From CALMEH01 sp031409875 (GTDB taxonomy: Bacteria > Acidobacteriota > Blastocatellia > Pyrinomonadales > Pyrinomonadaceae): a stretch of DNA of 64,000 bases. The stretch is taken from positions 23,492-87,491 of the forward strand of contig JANNYB010000045.1 in NCBI GenBank assembly GCA_031409875.1. Reading direction: 5' to 3'. Under the pieces are notes generated by a model that made no database searches, was not told the DNA's origin, and saw only the letters and a program-made list of their open reading frames with translations. Made by a program: the position numbers and the translations under genes. Shown piece by piece: positions 47,901 to 55,452 of this stretch; within the stretch, counting starts at the first letter, position 1; each line of letters begins with the position of its first letter.

Positions 47901-47952
47901 CGACTTGGCTGTGCCGGACATTTGCCAAGTCGCTACCGCTCCTTGTTCTGAT
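47881..47952. repeat. REPIN-like palindrome at the leuD end, perfect 29-bp arms
   Basis: Arms 47881-47909 and 47924-47952 are perfect inverted copies containing GAACAAGGAGCGGTAGCGAC. It shares GAAC-N5-GCGGTAGCG with the units at 2000, 3576, 49299 and 55334. The first arm is translated as the LeuD C-terminus and provides its stop. Confidence 0.85.
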
Positions 47953-47972
47953 TTTTAAATAGACATCCGCGA

Positions 47973-48000
47973 AAATTTGTTATAGACTTATAACAAATTT
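47973..48000. promoter_or_regulatory. Palindromic operator site 6 (SucC-like gene), perfect
   Basis: AAATTTGTTATA-GACT-TATAACAAATTT, a perfect 12-base inverted repeat with a four-base spacer. This is the best of six sites and lies nine bases before the GTG start of the SucC-like gene. Confidence 0.82.
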
Positions 48001-48009
48001 ATTAAACCT

Positions 48010-49653
48010 GTGGCGCAATTACACGAACATCAAGCAAAAAAAATCTTAGCCGAATGCGGAATCGAAATTCCGCGAGGGCAAGTGGCGTTTAACGCAAAAG
48101 CGGCGCGTGAAATTGCCGCAAATGTCGGCGGTGAAGTTGTTATCAAAGCGCAAATTCATTCGACTTCACGAGCGGCAAGCGGCGGAATCCGTTTTGCAAA
48201 TTCGGCAGACGAAACAGAGAAAGTTGCGGCGGAAATGATTGGCAAAGAAATTGTCGGAAATCTTTGCGAAGCGGTTTTGATTGACGAAAAAGCCGAAATC
48301 GAACGCGAATTTTATCTCGGATTTATTATTGATACGACATTAAAACGTCCGACTTTATTGTTTTCAAATTCGGGCGGAAGCGGAATTGAAGAACGCGCCG
48401 ATTCGATGCAAAAGTTGGTTTGTTCGATTCGGGAAGAACCGAAAATTGAAGAGATTTTGGATTTCGTTCAGAGTAACGCCTTGAGGCGTGAGAAACCGTC
48501 GCGCTTCGCTGACGGTTTCACGGCTGAAGCCGTTACTCTGAACATTGCTGAAATTTTGCAAAAACTTTATCGTGTTGCCAAAAATTGTGAAGCGCGAACG
48601 GCTGAAATTAATCCGCTCGCGTTGCTGAAAGATGGCAGATTAGTTGCGCTTGATGCGCGAATTTCGGTTGACGATTACGCGGTTTTTCGCCACGAAGATT
48701 TACCAATCGAAATGGCGCGAGAACTCGGACACACGCCGACAAAGTTAGAAAAAATCGCGTGGAACGTAGAAAAAGACGATTTTCGCGGCACATTTTATTT
48801 TGTCGAAATCCTTAACATTGACCATTTATCATTTACCATTGAACAGAAAGAATCTGATAAATGTTCAATGGTAAATGATAAATGGTTAATCGGCTTTCAC
48901 GGTGCAGGCGGCGGTGGTTCGATGGCTTCGCTCGACGCGGCGCAACGCAACGGTTTATTGCCGGCTTGTTACGTTGACACGAGCGGAAATCCGCCGGCAT
49001 CGAAGGTTTATCGAGCGGCGAAAATTATTCTTTCAATTCCCGAAATCAAAGGTTATTTTTTGAGCGGTTCGGGCGTGGCAAGTCAGGAACAATTCGGACT
49101 TGCAAGAGCGGTTTTGAAAGCATTTTTGGAAGTTCGCCCAACAATTCCGGCAGTTTTACGGCTCGGCGGAAACGGCGAAGATTATGCGAAAGAATTGGTG
49201 GAAACATACGCGAAATTTTTGCCTGCGCCGTTGGAAGCGTATCAAAAACAGCATTCGGCAGATTTTTGCGCGGCGCGTTTGGAAAAATTGATTGCACTGT
49301 CAGAACCATCTGCGGTAGCGGATGGTTTAACTTTGGAATCTCAAATCTCAAATTTCAAATTTCAAATTAAAGATGAAAAAGATTTATATAAATTCAAAAC
49401 TCGCACAGGCGAAATTACGTTTGACCACGCAATTTTTGCCGAAAAATCAGCCGCGCCGATTGTCGAAGCGTGTCCGGTGAAGATTTTGAAATTGGACGAG
49501 CGCAATTTGCCCGTTTTGGCGATTGAGCGTGAAGAAGCCGAAAAAGGAAAATGTATCGAATGTTTGGCGTGTGAATTTGCGAGTTGGGAATTTGAAACGG
49601 GCGGCGTAAAAATTGATTTTCCAATTGAAGGATTTGATTTAGCAACAGATTAA
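48010..49653 (+). CDS. SucC-like CoA ligase beta subunit with in-frame repeats and Cys-rich tail
   Basis: 547 residues from a GTG start, against about 390 for SucC. The ATP-grasp start is AQLHEHQAKKILAECGIEIP, VVIKAQIHSTSRAASGGI, and the C-terminal ligase part has HGAGGGGSMASLDAAQ and SGNPPASKVYRAAKIIL. Extra length comes from four in-frame palindromic repeats (about residues 154-177, 271-292, 430-440, 442-454) and from a tail (about 470-547) with CPVKIL and GKCIECLACE, Cys spacing like a small ferredoxin. With the SucD-like partner it would make an acyl-CoA from an acid, ATP and CoA, e.g. a citryl- or malyl-type CoA for the lyase at 41818. Operator site 6 precedes it. Confidence 0.8.
   Translation: MAQLHEHQAKKILAECGIEIPRGQVAFNAKAAREIAANVGGEVVIKAQIHSTSRAASGGIRFANSADETEKVAAEMIGKEIVGNLCEAVLIDEKAEIEREFYLGFIIDTTLKRPTLLFSNSGGSGIEERADSMQKLVCSIREEPKIEEILDFVQSNALRREKPSRFADGFTAEAVTLNIAEILQKLYRVAKNCEARTAEINPLALLKDGRLVALDARISVDDYAVFRHEDLPIEMARELGHTPTKLEKIAWNVEKDDFRGTFYFVEILNIDHLSFTIEQKESDKCSMVNDKWLIGFHGAGGGGSMASLDAAQRNGLLPACYVDTSGNPPASKVYRAAKIILSIPEIKGYFLSGSGVASQEQFGLARAVLKAFLEVRPTIPAVLRLGGNGEDYAKELVETYAKFLPAPLEAYQKQHSADFCAARLEKLIALSEPSAVADGLTLESQISNFKFQIKDEKDLYKFKTRTGEITFDHAIFAEKSAAPIVEACPVKILKLDERNLPVLAIEREEAEKGKCIECLACEFASWEFETGGVKIDFPIEGFDLATD
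48469..48540. repeat. 72-bp cruciform element in frame in the SucC-like gene
   Basis: Outer arms CAGAGTAACGCC and GCCGTTACTCTG (11 of 12), mini-hairpins GCC-TTGA-GGC and GGCT-GA-AGCC, core GAAACCGTC...GACGGTTTC. The length of 24 codons keeps the frame. It is the same plan as the intergenic cruciform elements. Confidence 0.85.
48821..48886. repeat. 66-bp palindrome in frame in the SucC-like gene
   Basis: Arms 48821-48845 and 48862-48886 are a perfect 25-base inverted repeat built of ACCATTTATC and ATTTACCATT words. 22 codons, translated as the HLSFTIEQKESDK...MVNDKWL stretch without a stop. Confidence 0.85.
49299..49327 (+). repeat. REP-like unit inside the SucC-like gene
   Basis: GTCAGAACCATC-TGCGGTAGCG-GATGGTT; AACCATC pairs with GATGGTT. 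25 of 29 bases equal the unit in the debranching enzyme gene at 2000, in the same reading frame (LSEPSAVADGL). Confidence 0.82.
49335..49371. repeat. AAATTTCAAATTT words in frame in the SucC-like gene
   Basis: GAATCTCAAATCTCAAATTT followed by CAAATTTCAAATTAAA, translated as ESQISNFKFQIKD. It starts eight bases after the REP unit. The peptide shares QISNFK with the insert in the acyl-CoA ligase. Confidence 0.7.
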
Positions 49654-49708
49654 CGCAGATGACGCGGATAAAATCTTTCTGATAATCCGCGTCATCGGCG
49701 TTAATCTG
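49646..49708. repeat. Word palindrome between SucC-like and SucD-like genes
   Basis: Arms 49646-49669 and 49685-49708 match at 23 of 24 positions (CAGATTAACGCAGATGACGC). The stop codon of the SucC-like gene is in the left arm. It is nearly the same, including the loop AAAATCTTTCT, as the palindrome after the SucD-like gene. Confidence 0.78.
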
Positions 49709-49721
49709 CGGCTAAAAAATA

Positions 49722-50621
49722 ATGGCGATTTTAATTGACCAAAACAAAAGAGTTATCGTGCAAGGAATTACAGGGCGCGAAGGTTCTGCGCGGACGAAAT
49801 TAATGTTGGAATACGGCACGAATATCGTCGGCGGTTGCACGCCGAATCGTGGCGGTCAAATGGTTGAAAATTTGCCGGTTTTCGATTCGGTTTTGGCGGC
49901 AAAAAATTCTTTAGGCGCGATTGATGTTTCGGTTATTTTTGTGCCTGCGCCGCGTGTTAAATCGGCGGCGATTGAAGCGATTACGGCGGGAATTCCATTG
50001 CTTGCGCTGATTGCTGACCGCGTTCCGTTGTTTGATGTTTTGGAAATTTGCGAAGTTGCGGACGAGTTCGGCGCAAAGTTTGTCGGACCGAATACGGTTG
50101 GCGTGATGTCGCCGGAAAAAGCGGTTTTGGGAATGATGGGCGGAAATGCGCGAACGGCGAAAAGTTGGTTTCACGCGGGAAATGTCGGAATTATTTCACG
50201 CAGCGGCGGACTTTCGGCTTCGACAGGTTATTACATTTGCCAAACAGGTGTCGGAATTTCGACGATTGTTCACGTTGGCGGCGATTCGGTGATCGGTTTG
50301 ACAATGCCCGAAGTTGCCGAAATGTTTGAAAATGATGATGAAACTGATTTGATAGTTTTGCTCGGCGAAATCGGCGGTTCGCAAGAAGAACAAGTTGCAG
50401 ATTTAATCGAATCGGGCAAACTGACAAAAAAAATCGTTGCCTACATAGGTGGAAAAGCCGCGCAAACAGGAACGCGCTATTCACACGCAGGCGCAATCAT
50501 TGAAAACGGACGCGGAACGTGGGCTGGAAAAGTTGATAGATTAAGAGAAGTCGGCGCGGAAATTGTCGAGCAATTCAGCGATATTCCGCAGAGAGTTAAA
50601 GATATTTCTGCCGCAGATTAA
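49722..50621 (+). CDS. SucD-like CoA ligase alpha subunit
   Basis: 299 residues, full SucD length. CoA-binding Rossmann start: VIVQGITGREGSARTKLMLEYG and GGCTPNRGGQ; GFVGPNTVGV-like KFVGPNTVGVMSPEKAV; GIISRSGGLSASTGYYICQ; and the phospho-His loop TGTRYSHAGAIIENGRGTW (about 247-260). It pairs with the SucC-like subunit to form an acyl-CoA. Found with a citryl-CoA-lyase-like gene, it may correspond to the ligase half of an ATP-dependent cleavage system, as in citryl-CoA synthetase, rather than to the citric-acid-cycle enzyme. Confidence 0.87.
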   Translation: MAILIDQNKRVIVQGITGREGSARTKLMLEYGTNIVGGCTPNRGGQMVENLPVFDSVLAAKNSLGAIDVSVIFVPAPRVKSAAIEAITAGIPLLALIADRVPLFDVLEICEVADEFGAKFVGPNTVGVMSPEKAVLGMMGGNARTAKSWFHAGNVGIISRSGGLSASTGYYICQTGVGISTIVHVGGDSVIGLTMPEVAEMFENDDETDLIVLLGEIGGSQEEQVADLIESGKLTKKIVAYIGGKAAQTGTRYSHAGAIIENGRGTWAGKVDRLREVGAEIVEQFSDIPQRVKDISAAD

Positions 50622-50680
50622 CGCGGATAACGCGGATAAAATCTTTCTTAAAATCCGCGTTATCCGCGTTAATCTGCGGC
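50610..50680. repeat. Perfect 28-bp word palindrome after the SucD-like gene
   Basis: Arms 50610-50637 and 50653-50680, words GCAGATTAACGC and GGATAACGC. The SucD-like stop codon is in the left arm. Its twin is at 49646-49708, so the SucD-like gene is bracketed by two almost identical repeats. Confidence 0.8.
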
Positions 50681-50699
50681 TAAAAAATTTGGAGAATAT

Positions 50700-51566
50700 A
50701 TGAAAAAAATCGCATTTTTATTGACTGTTACCTTTCTTTTTAGTTTTAATTCATTCGCTCAAAAAGACAAAAAAACGAAGCGAAGTTTGGCGCAGTTGCA
50801 ATCGGAAGCGACCGGAGCGCGTCCCGATGGCAAAGATTTTCTTTTTACGATTAAAGGCTCTGCGTATTCGTTTATTCCGGGCGAGCGTCCCGTTAAATTG
50901 TTTAATGTCGAAGGTTACAACATTCGACATCGTGTTGAAACGCCGGAAAAAGATGGTTTTTTTGTGGCAACAAAGGAAATTGTTTTTTACAAAGACCCGA
51001 AAACCGACGAGATAATTTCGACGTGGGAAAATCCTTGGACGAAGGAAAAATTAGAGGTTTTTCATATCCAAAACGATCCGGTAAATTTTCGTGTGCGAAT
51101 GAAAGACGGCAAATATATTTCGGTTTCGATGGACGGCAAACGCGAAATCGGCGAAAGTTCGATGCCGGAAGATTTCGGCGATACTCTCGTTTGGACTTCG
51201 GATATTTTTCCGTTTTATCCGCTTGCCGGATTCGATAAAAATTACACTGCTGCCGAAATGTTCGATTTTTATATCGAAAAAGACGAACTGAACAAAACCA
51301 CGCCGCCGAAAAATGTTTTTGTCAGTTGGACGCGAGTCGGACCTTGGTTGCCTTGGATGAAAATGAATCGCACGGACGGCGTGATGATTTTTCACGCCCG
51401 AAGCCAAAGACTCGAAAGTTTCGACTTTTTGCCCGAACGAATCAAAAAAGAAATCCGCGAAAAATACCCGACATATATGACTGCGCCAACAACGGTTGAC
51501 CCGACAAAACTGAATGAAACTTCGTGGACATTTTACGAAAAAGAAATGAAAAAACGGCAGAAGTGA
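50700..51566 (+). CDS. Secreted DUF1838-family protein
   Basis: 288 residues. Signal peptide (KIAFLLTVTFLFSFNSFAQ). The mature part has the DUF1838 pattern: SAYSFIPGERPVKLFNVEGYN, VYKDPKT-like FYKDPKTDEIISTWENPWTKE, FPFYPLAGFDKNYTAAEMFDFY, and VFVSWTRVGPWLPWMKMN. Function unknown; exported to the periplasm. It has a GGAGAAT ribosome site and follows the SucD-like palindrome, so may start a new transcript. Confidence 0.8.
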   Translation: MKKIAFLLTVTFLFSFNSFAQKDKKTKRSLAQLQSEATGARPDGKDFLFTIKGSAYSFIPGERPVKLFNVEGYNIRHRVETPEKDGFFVATKEIVFYKDPKTDEIISTWENPWTKEKLEVFHIQNDPVNFRVRMKDGKYISVSMDGKREIGESSMPEDFGDTLVWTSDIFPFYPLAGFDKNYTAAEMFDFYIEKDELNKTTPPKNVFVSWTRVGPWLPWMKMNRTDGVMIFHARSQRLESFDFLPERIKKEIREKYPTYMTAPTTVDPTKLNETSWTFYEKEMKKRQK

Positions 51567-51567
51567 A

Positions 51568-51701
51568 GTTTTGAGTCCCGCCTTTAGGCGGCTACCGCCA
51601 GCGAAGCACACGCGGTTTCTTTTTCCGTCAAAATTCTTGATTGGCAACGAATTTTGCATCGCTTCGCTTGCAAAAAGCCGCCTAAAGGCGGGACTCAAAA
51701 C
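51568..51701. repeat. Cruciform element with perfect 25-bp ends
   Basis: Ends 51568-51592 and 51677-51701 are perfect inverted copies carrying GTTTTGAGTCCC and mini-hairpin GCCGCC-TAAA-GGCGG. The core contains CGCCAGCGAAGC and GCTTCGCTTGC. It lies between the DUF1838 and VOC-like genes. Confidence 0.83.
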
Positions 51702-51716
51702 GCTTGAGAAATTTTT

Positions 51717-52784
51717 ATGAAATTTTTACTATCGGCAATATTTATCGCCATTTTCGCGGGTAATTTTATGGCACAAGAAACGACAATCGGCGGCGTTTAT
51801 GAAGTCGGCATTGGTGCAACGGACGAAAAACCTTTGATTGCATATTTCGAGCGTTTCGGTTATCGCGTCGGAAATACGGGCGAATTGAGCGAAAAAGAAG
51901 CCGAAAAACTTTACGGCGTGAAGTCGAAATTGAAATCAATTCGGCTTTTGCATCAAGATTCCGATCACGGTTTGATTCGCATAATGATTTGGGAAAAGCC
52001 GACGAATGACGGTTTGCAGATGTCGCGGATGAATGTTTTGGGAAATCGTTGGGGCGCAATGATGACGGGCGATATTTACAATTTGCAAAATCACGCCGAA
52101 GAAGCAATCGCGCAAAAACTTCCGATTTTTATGGTCGAACCGCAACGCGCCGAGATTTACAAACTCGAAAAACGTCCGATTCCATTTCTCGAAAATTATG
52201 CGACTGTCCGCGAAATGTGTTTGATTCAACCGCTTGTAAGGCAGATTTTGTTCCAAAGATTCGGTTATAATTTAGCAAATTACGGCAAAATTAACGAACA
52301 ATCTTTTTTCAAATCATCGCAAATCACGCATTTCGGAATGGTCGTTTATCGCAATCAAGAAAATTTAGATTTTTACGGTAAAGTGTTGGGATTATTGAAG
52401 GTTAAGGAATCAAAAGACTTTGAATCAACTTACGAAAATCCGTCATCACGCGCAGTTTTCAGCCTCGAAAAACATCAAAAATACGGCGCAACCGATTTCG
52501 ACAATCCGAAAAGTTCAACCAATCCGGCAAACGCGCTTTCGGGCAGACTGAAAATCATTTGGTTTTCGCCCGAATCGAAATTAGAAAGCAAATTTGCCAA
52601 TTCAAAACCCGGAAGTTTGGGCTATTCGCTCTACACTTATCGCGTCAAAAACATCGAAAATTATCATAAAAAAGTAAAATCAAGCAAAGCGACCGCTGTA
52701 ACTGAAATTCAAAAAAACGAATTCGGCGAACGCTCGTTTTCATTCATCGCGCCTGATGGATATTTTTGGACGATTTTAGAATAA
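51717..52784 (+). CDS. Secreted VOC (glyoxalase-like) protein
   Basis: 355 residues. Short signal (FLLSAIFIAIFAGNFMAQ), then two vicinal-oxygen-chelate-like halves: VYEVGIGATDEKPLIAYFERFG (about 27) and ITHFGMVVYRNQENLDFYGKVLGL (about 202), each with the strand-helix start of a VOC module; the last is SFSFIAPDGYFWTILE. VOC proteins bind metals and act as dioxygenases, glyoxalases or binding proteins. His and Glu ligands are not complete in my reading, so it may only bind ligand. Periplasmic by its signal. Confidence 0.7.
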   Translation: MKFLLSAIFIAIFAGNFMAQETTIGGVYEVGIGATDEKPLIAYFERFGYRVGNTGELSEKEAEKLYGVKSKLKSIRLLHQDSDHGLIRIMIWEKPTNDGLQMSRMNVLGNRWGAMMTGDIYNLQNHAEEAIAQKLPIFMVEPQRAEIYKLEKRPIPFLENYATVREMCLIQPLVRQILFQRFGYNLANYGKINEQSFFKSSQITHFGMVVYRNQENLDFYGKVLGLLKVKESKDFESTYENPSSRAVFSLEKHQKYGATDFDNPKSSTNPANALSGRLKIIWFSPESKLESKFANSKPGSLGYSLYTYRVKNIENYHKKVKSSKATAVTEIQKNEFGERSFSFIAPDGYFWTILE

Positions 52785-52810
52785 AATTCACCGCAGAAAA
52801 GAATTTTTGC

Positions 52811-52878
52811 CCGCGAAATACGCGAAAAAAAAGACAGAAATATAAATTTATCTGTCTTTTTTTTCGCGTATTTCGCGG
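52811..52878. terminator. Perfect 28-bp palindrome between convergent genes
   Basis: Arms 52811-52838 and 52851-52878 are perfect inverted copies (CCGCGAAATACGCG, run of A, AGACAGA). The T-run inside the right arm and the position between the VOC-like and hppA stops fit a bidirectional terminator; the words are of the GCCCGCGAA family. Confidence 0.78.
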
Positions 52879-52926
52879 ATAAACTTTCCGTTTAATCGAA
52901 ATCAAATTACTTATCCCAAAAGTTAA

Positions 52927-55134
52927 TTAGAATTTCTTTTCAAATGAAACTTTAACTGCTTGTTCCACGCTGACCTTTGGAGTCAACTCTGTTTTATGCG
53001 GAACTTTATTTAAAGAAATATGCGGGGCAATAATCAAAGCGACGATACTCATCAGTTTAATCAAGATGTTCATCGAAGGTCCCGAAGTGTCTTTGAACGG
53101 ATCGCCGACGGTATCGCCCGTAACGCTCGCTTTATGTGCGTCCGAGCCTTTGTATTCCATTTTACCGTTGATTTCGACACCGGCTTCAAACGATTTTTTC
53201 GCGTTGTCCCACGCGCCGCCCGCGTTGTTTTGGAACATTCCCATCAACACGCCCGAAACGGTAACTCCGGCAAGCAATCCGCCGAGAACTTCGGGTCCGA
53301 AAGCGAATCCGACGACCACCGGCGTAGTTAAAGCAATCGCGCCCGGAAGCATCATTTCTCGGAGCGAGGCTTGAGTCGAAATAGCGACGCATTTATCGTA
53401 TTCCGGTTTTGCCGTGCGCTCCATAATGCCCGGAATTTCTCTGAATTGTCGTCGAACTTCCTGCACCATCGCCATTGCCGCACGACCGACGGCGGCAATA
53501 CAAAGCGAAGAAAAGATGAACGGAATCATTCCGCCGACAAATAAACCTGCTAGCACATTTGCTTTATAAATATCAATTGATTTAATTCCGGCAAGACCGA
53601 CAAAAGCCGCAAAAAGTGCCAAAGCCGTGAGCGCGGCGGAGGCGATTGCAAAACCTTTTCCGGTCGCGGCAGTCGTGTTTCCGACGGCATCTAAAATGTC
53701 GGTTCTCTGTCTGACTTCTTTCGGCAATTCGCTCATTTCGGCGATTCCACCCGCGTTGTCGGCAATCGGTCCGAAAGCGTCAATTGCAAGTTGCATCGCG
53801 GTTGTCGCCATCATTCCGGCGGCGGCAATTGCCACGCCGTAAAGACCTGCAAAATGATGCGATAAATAAATTCCCGCAGCCAAAATAAGCGTCGGCACAA
53901 GCGTAGATTCCATTCCGACGCTCAAGCCGCCGATAATATTTGTTGCCGCGCCCGTGTCGGATTGCCGGACAATTGACATCACCGGACGCTTGCCCATCGC
54001 GGTATAATATTCAGTTACGATACTCATCAACGCCCCGACAATCGAGCCGACTAAAATCGCCAAGAATACGCCGTTGTTCGTGATGACGGGATTATTTCCT
54101 AAGACATCTACTCTTAAAAACGTCATTTGCGCCGGCATCATCCACATCACCAGAAAATAACAGGCGACTGTCGTGATGATAATCGAAGCCCAATTGCCGA
54201 TATTCAATGCTTTTTGGACGTTGCCTTTATCGTCTGCGATTCTGACGAAAGCAAAACCGATAATCGAGAAAATAATTCCGAGTCCGGCAATGACCATTGG
54301 CAACAAGATAGGCGAAAGTCCGCCGAAATTGTCTTTGGCAACGAGTTCGCGTCCTAAAACCATTGTCGCCAGAATCGTCGCAACGTAAGAGCCGAAAAGG
54401 TCTGCGCCCATTCCGGCAACGTCGCCGACGTTATCGCCGACGTTATCGGCAATCGTCGCCGGATTTCTCGCATCGTCTTCGGGAATTCCCGCTTCGACTT
54501 TGCCAACCAAATCCGCGCCAACGTCTGCCGCTTTCGTATAAATTCCGCCGCCGACACGCGCAAACAGTGCGATTGATTCTGCGCCGAGCGAAAATCCCGC
54601 CAAAACTTCAATCGCTTTTTCCATCGCCACACCGTTTGCCGTTCCGCCCGTGCTGACAACGTAGATGTGATATAAAACTATAAAAAGCGAACCCAAGCCC
54701 AAAACGGCAAGTCCGGCAACGCCGAGTCCCATCACCGTTCCGCCCGTAAAAGCGACTTTCAGCGCGTCTTTCAAACTCGTTCTGGCGGCTTGCGTCGTTC
54801 TGACATTCGCTTTCGTAGCGATGTTCATTCCGAAATATCCGGCTGTCGCGCTGAAAACCGCGCCGATCAGAAACGAAAGCGCAATCACGGGCGAAGAAGT
54901 TTCAACCAACGTCCCCGACCACGCCAAAAGAGCGGCGGCAATGACCGCAAAAATAGCCATAATTTTCCATTCGGCTTTCAAAAACGCCATCGCACCTTCG
55001 GCAATATAAGTCGAAAGTTCAATCATATTGGCATCTCCGGCAGGTTGTTTTTTGACCCACGCGGATTTAAATGCCATAACAATTAACCCGAAAATCCCTA
55101 ATGCGGGAATTAGATAAAGAATTGTAGATTCCAT
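52927..55134 (-). CDS. hppA: Membrane pyrophosphatase, K+-dependent type (ion-pumping)
   Basis: 735 residues with about 16 membrane helices. Pyrophosphate site: DVGADLVGKVEAGIPEDDARNP and DNVGDNVGDVAGMGADLF (about 222-262). It pumps ions out of the cytosol using PPi hydrolysis. The K+-dependence position reads GNTTAATGKG (Ala, not Lys), so it should need K+; whether it moves H+ or Na+ is not clear from sequence. The C-terminal part includes DTVGDPFKDTSGPSMNILIK. It is monocistronic, downstream of a 318-base gap with a REPIN. Confidence 0.93.
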   Translation of the reverse strand: MESTILYLIPALGIFGLIVMAFKSAWVKKQPAGDANMIELSTYIAEGAMAFLKAEWKIMAIFAVIAAALLAWSGTLVETSSPVIALSFLIGAVFSATAGYFGMNIATKANVRTTQAARTSLKDALKVAFTGGTVMGLGVAGLAVLGLGSLFIVLYHIYVVSTGGTANGVAMEKAIEVLAGFSLGAESIALFARVGGGIYTKAADVGADLVGKVEAGIPEDDARNPATIADNVGDNVGDVAGMGADLFGSYVATILATMVLGRELVAKDNFGGLSPILLPMVIAGLGIIFSIIGFAFVRIADDKGNVQKALNIGNWASIIITTVACYFLVMWMMPAQMTFLRVDVLGNNPVITNNGVFLAILVGSIVGALMSIVTEYYTAMGKRPVMSIVRQSDTGAATNIIGGLSVGMESTLVPTLILAAGIYLSHHFAGLYGVAIAAAGMMATTAMQLAIDAFGPIADNAGGIAEMSELPKEVRQRTDILDAVGNTTAATGKGFAIASAALTALALFAAFVGLAGIKSIDIYKANVLAGLFVGGMIPFIFSSLCIAAVGRAAMAMVQEVRRQFREIPGIMERTAKPEYDKCVAISTQASLREMMLPGAIALTTPVVVGFAFGPEVLGGLLAGVTVSGVLMGMFQNNAGGAWDNAKKSFEAGVEINGKMEYKGSDAHKASVTGDTVGDPFKDTSGPSMNILIKLMSIVALIIAPHISLNKVPHKTELTPKVSVEQAVKVSFEKKF

Positions 55135-55452
55135 TTTGTTAAATTTTTAAGTGTTAAAATACTATGAAGCTATGTTTCGGCAAATGAAAATAAGCACGAT
55201 TCAAGCAAAAGGGTAATTATCGCTGATTTAACGGCAAAGTTTCAAATGCGATTTGCAAATCTGCGGTAAAAGGGCGGTTTTTAGGGTAAAAATTTTATGG
55301 AACGCTGATTTATTATGACAATCCGGTTTTATAAATGAGAACAAGGAGCGGTAGCGACTTGGCTCTGTTTCCAAGTTTTAATAATTCTGCCCGGTCGCTA
55401 CCGCTTGCGGTTCTCATTTTGTCCTTTTACTTATCTTAAAAATCTTAAAAAA
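55135..55452. other. Intergenic region upstream of hppA
   Basis: 318 bases between the stop of carA and the start of hppA, both on the minus strand. It should hold the hppA promoter. It contains the REPIN-like palindrome 55334-55418. The part 55150-55330 is AT-rich without a clear promoter or riboswitch that I can recognise. Confidence 0.45.
55334..55418. repeat. REPIN-like palindrome upstream of hppA
   Basis: Arms 55334-55358 and 55394-55418 match at 21 of 25 positions; both carry AGCGGTAGCGAC. The left arm (GAACAAGGAGCGGTAGCGAC plus TTGGCT) equals the leuD element at 47885 almost to the base, the right arm has diverged. Confidence 0.8.
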
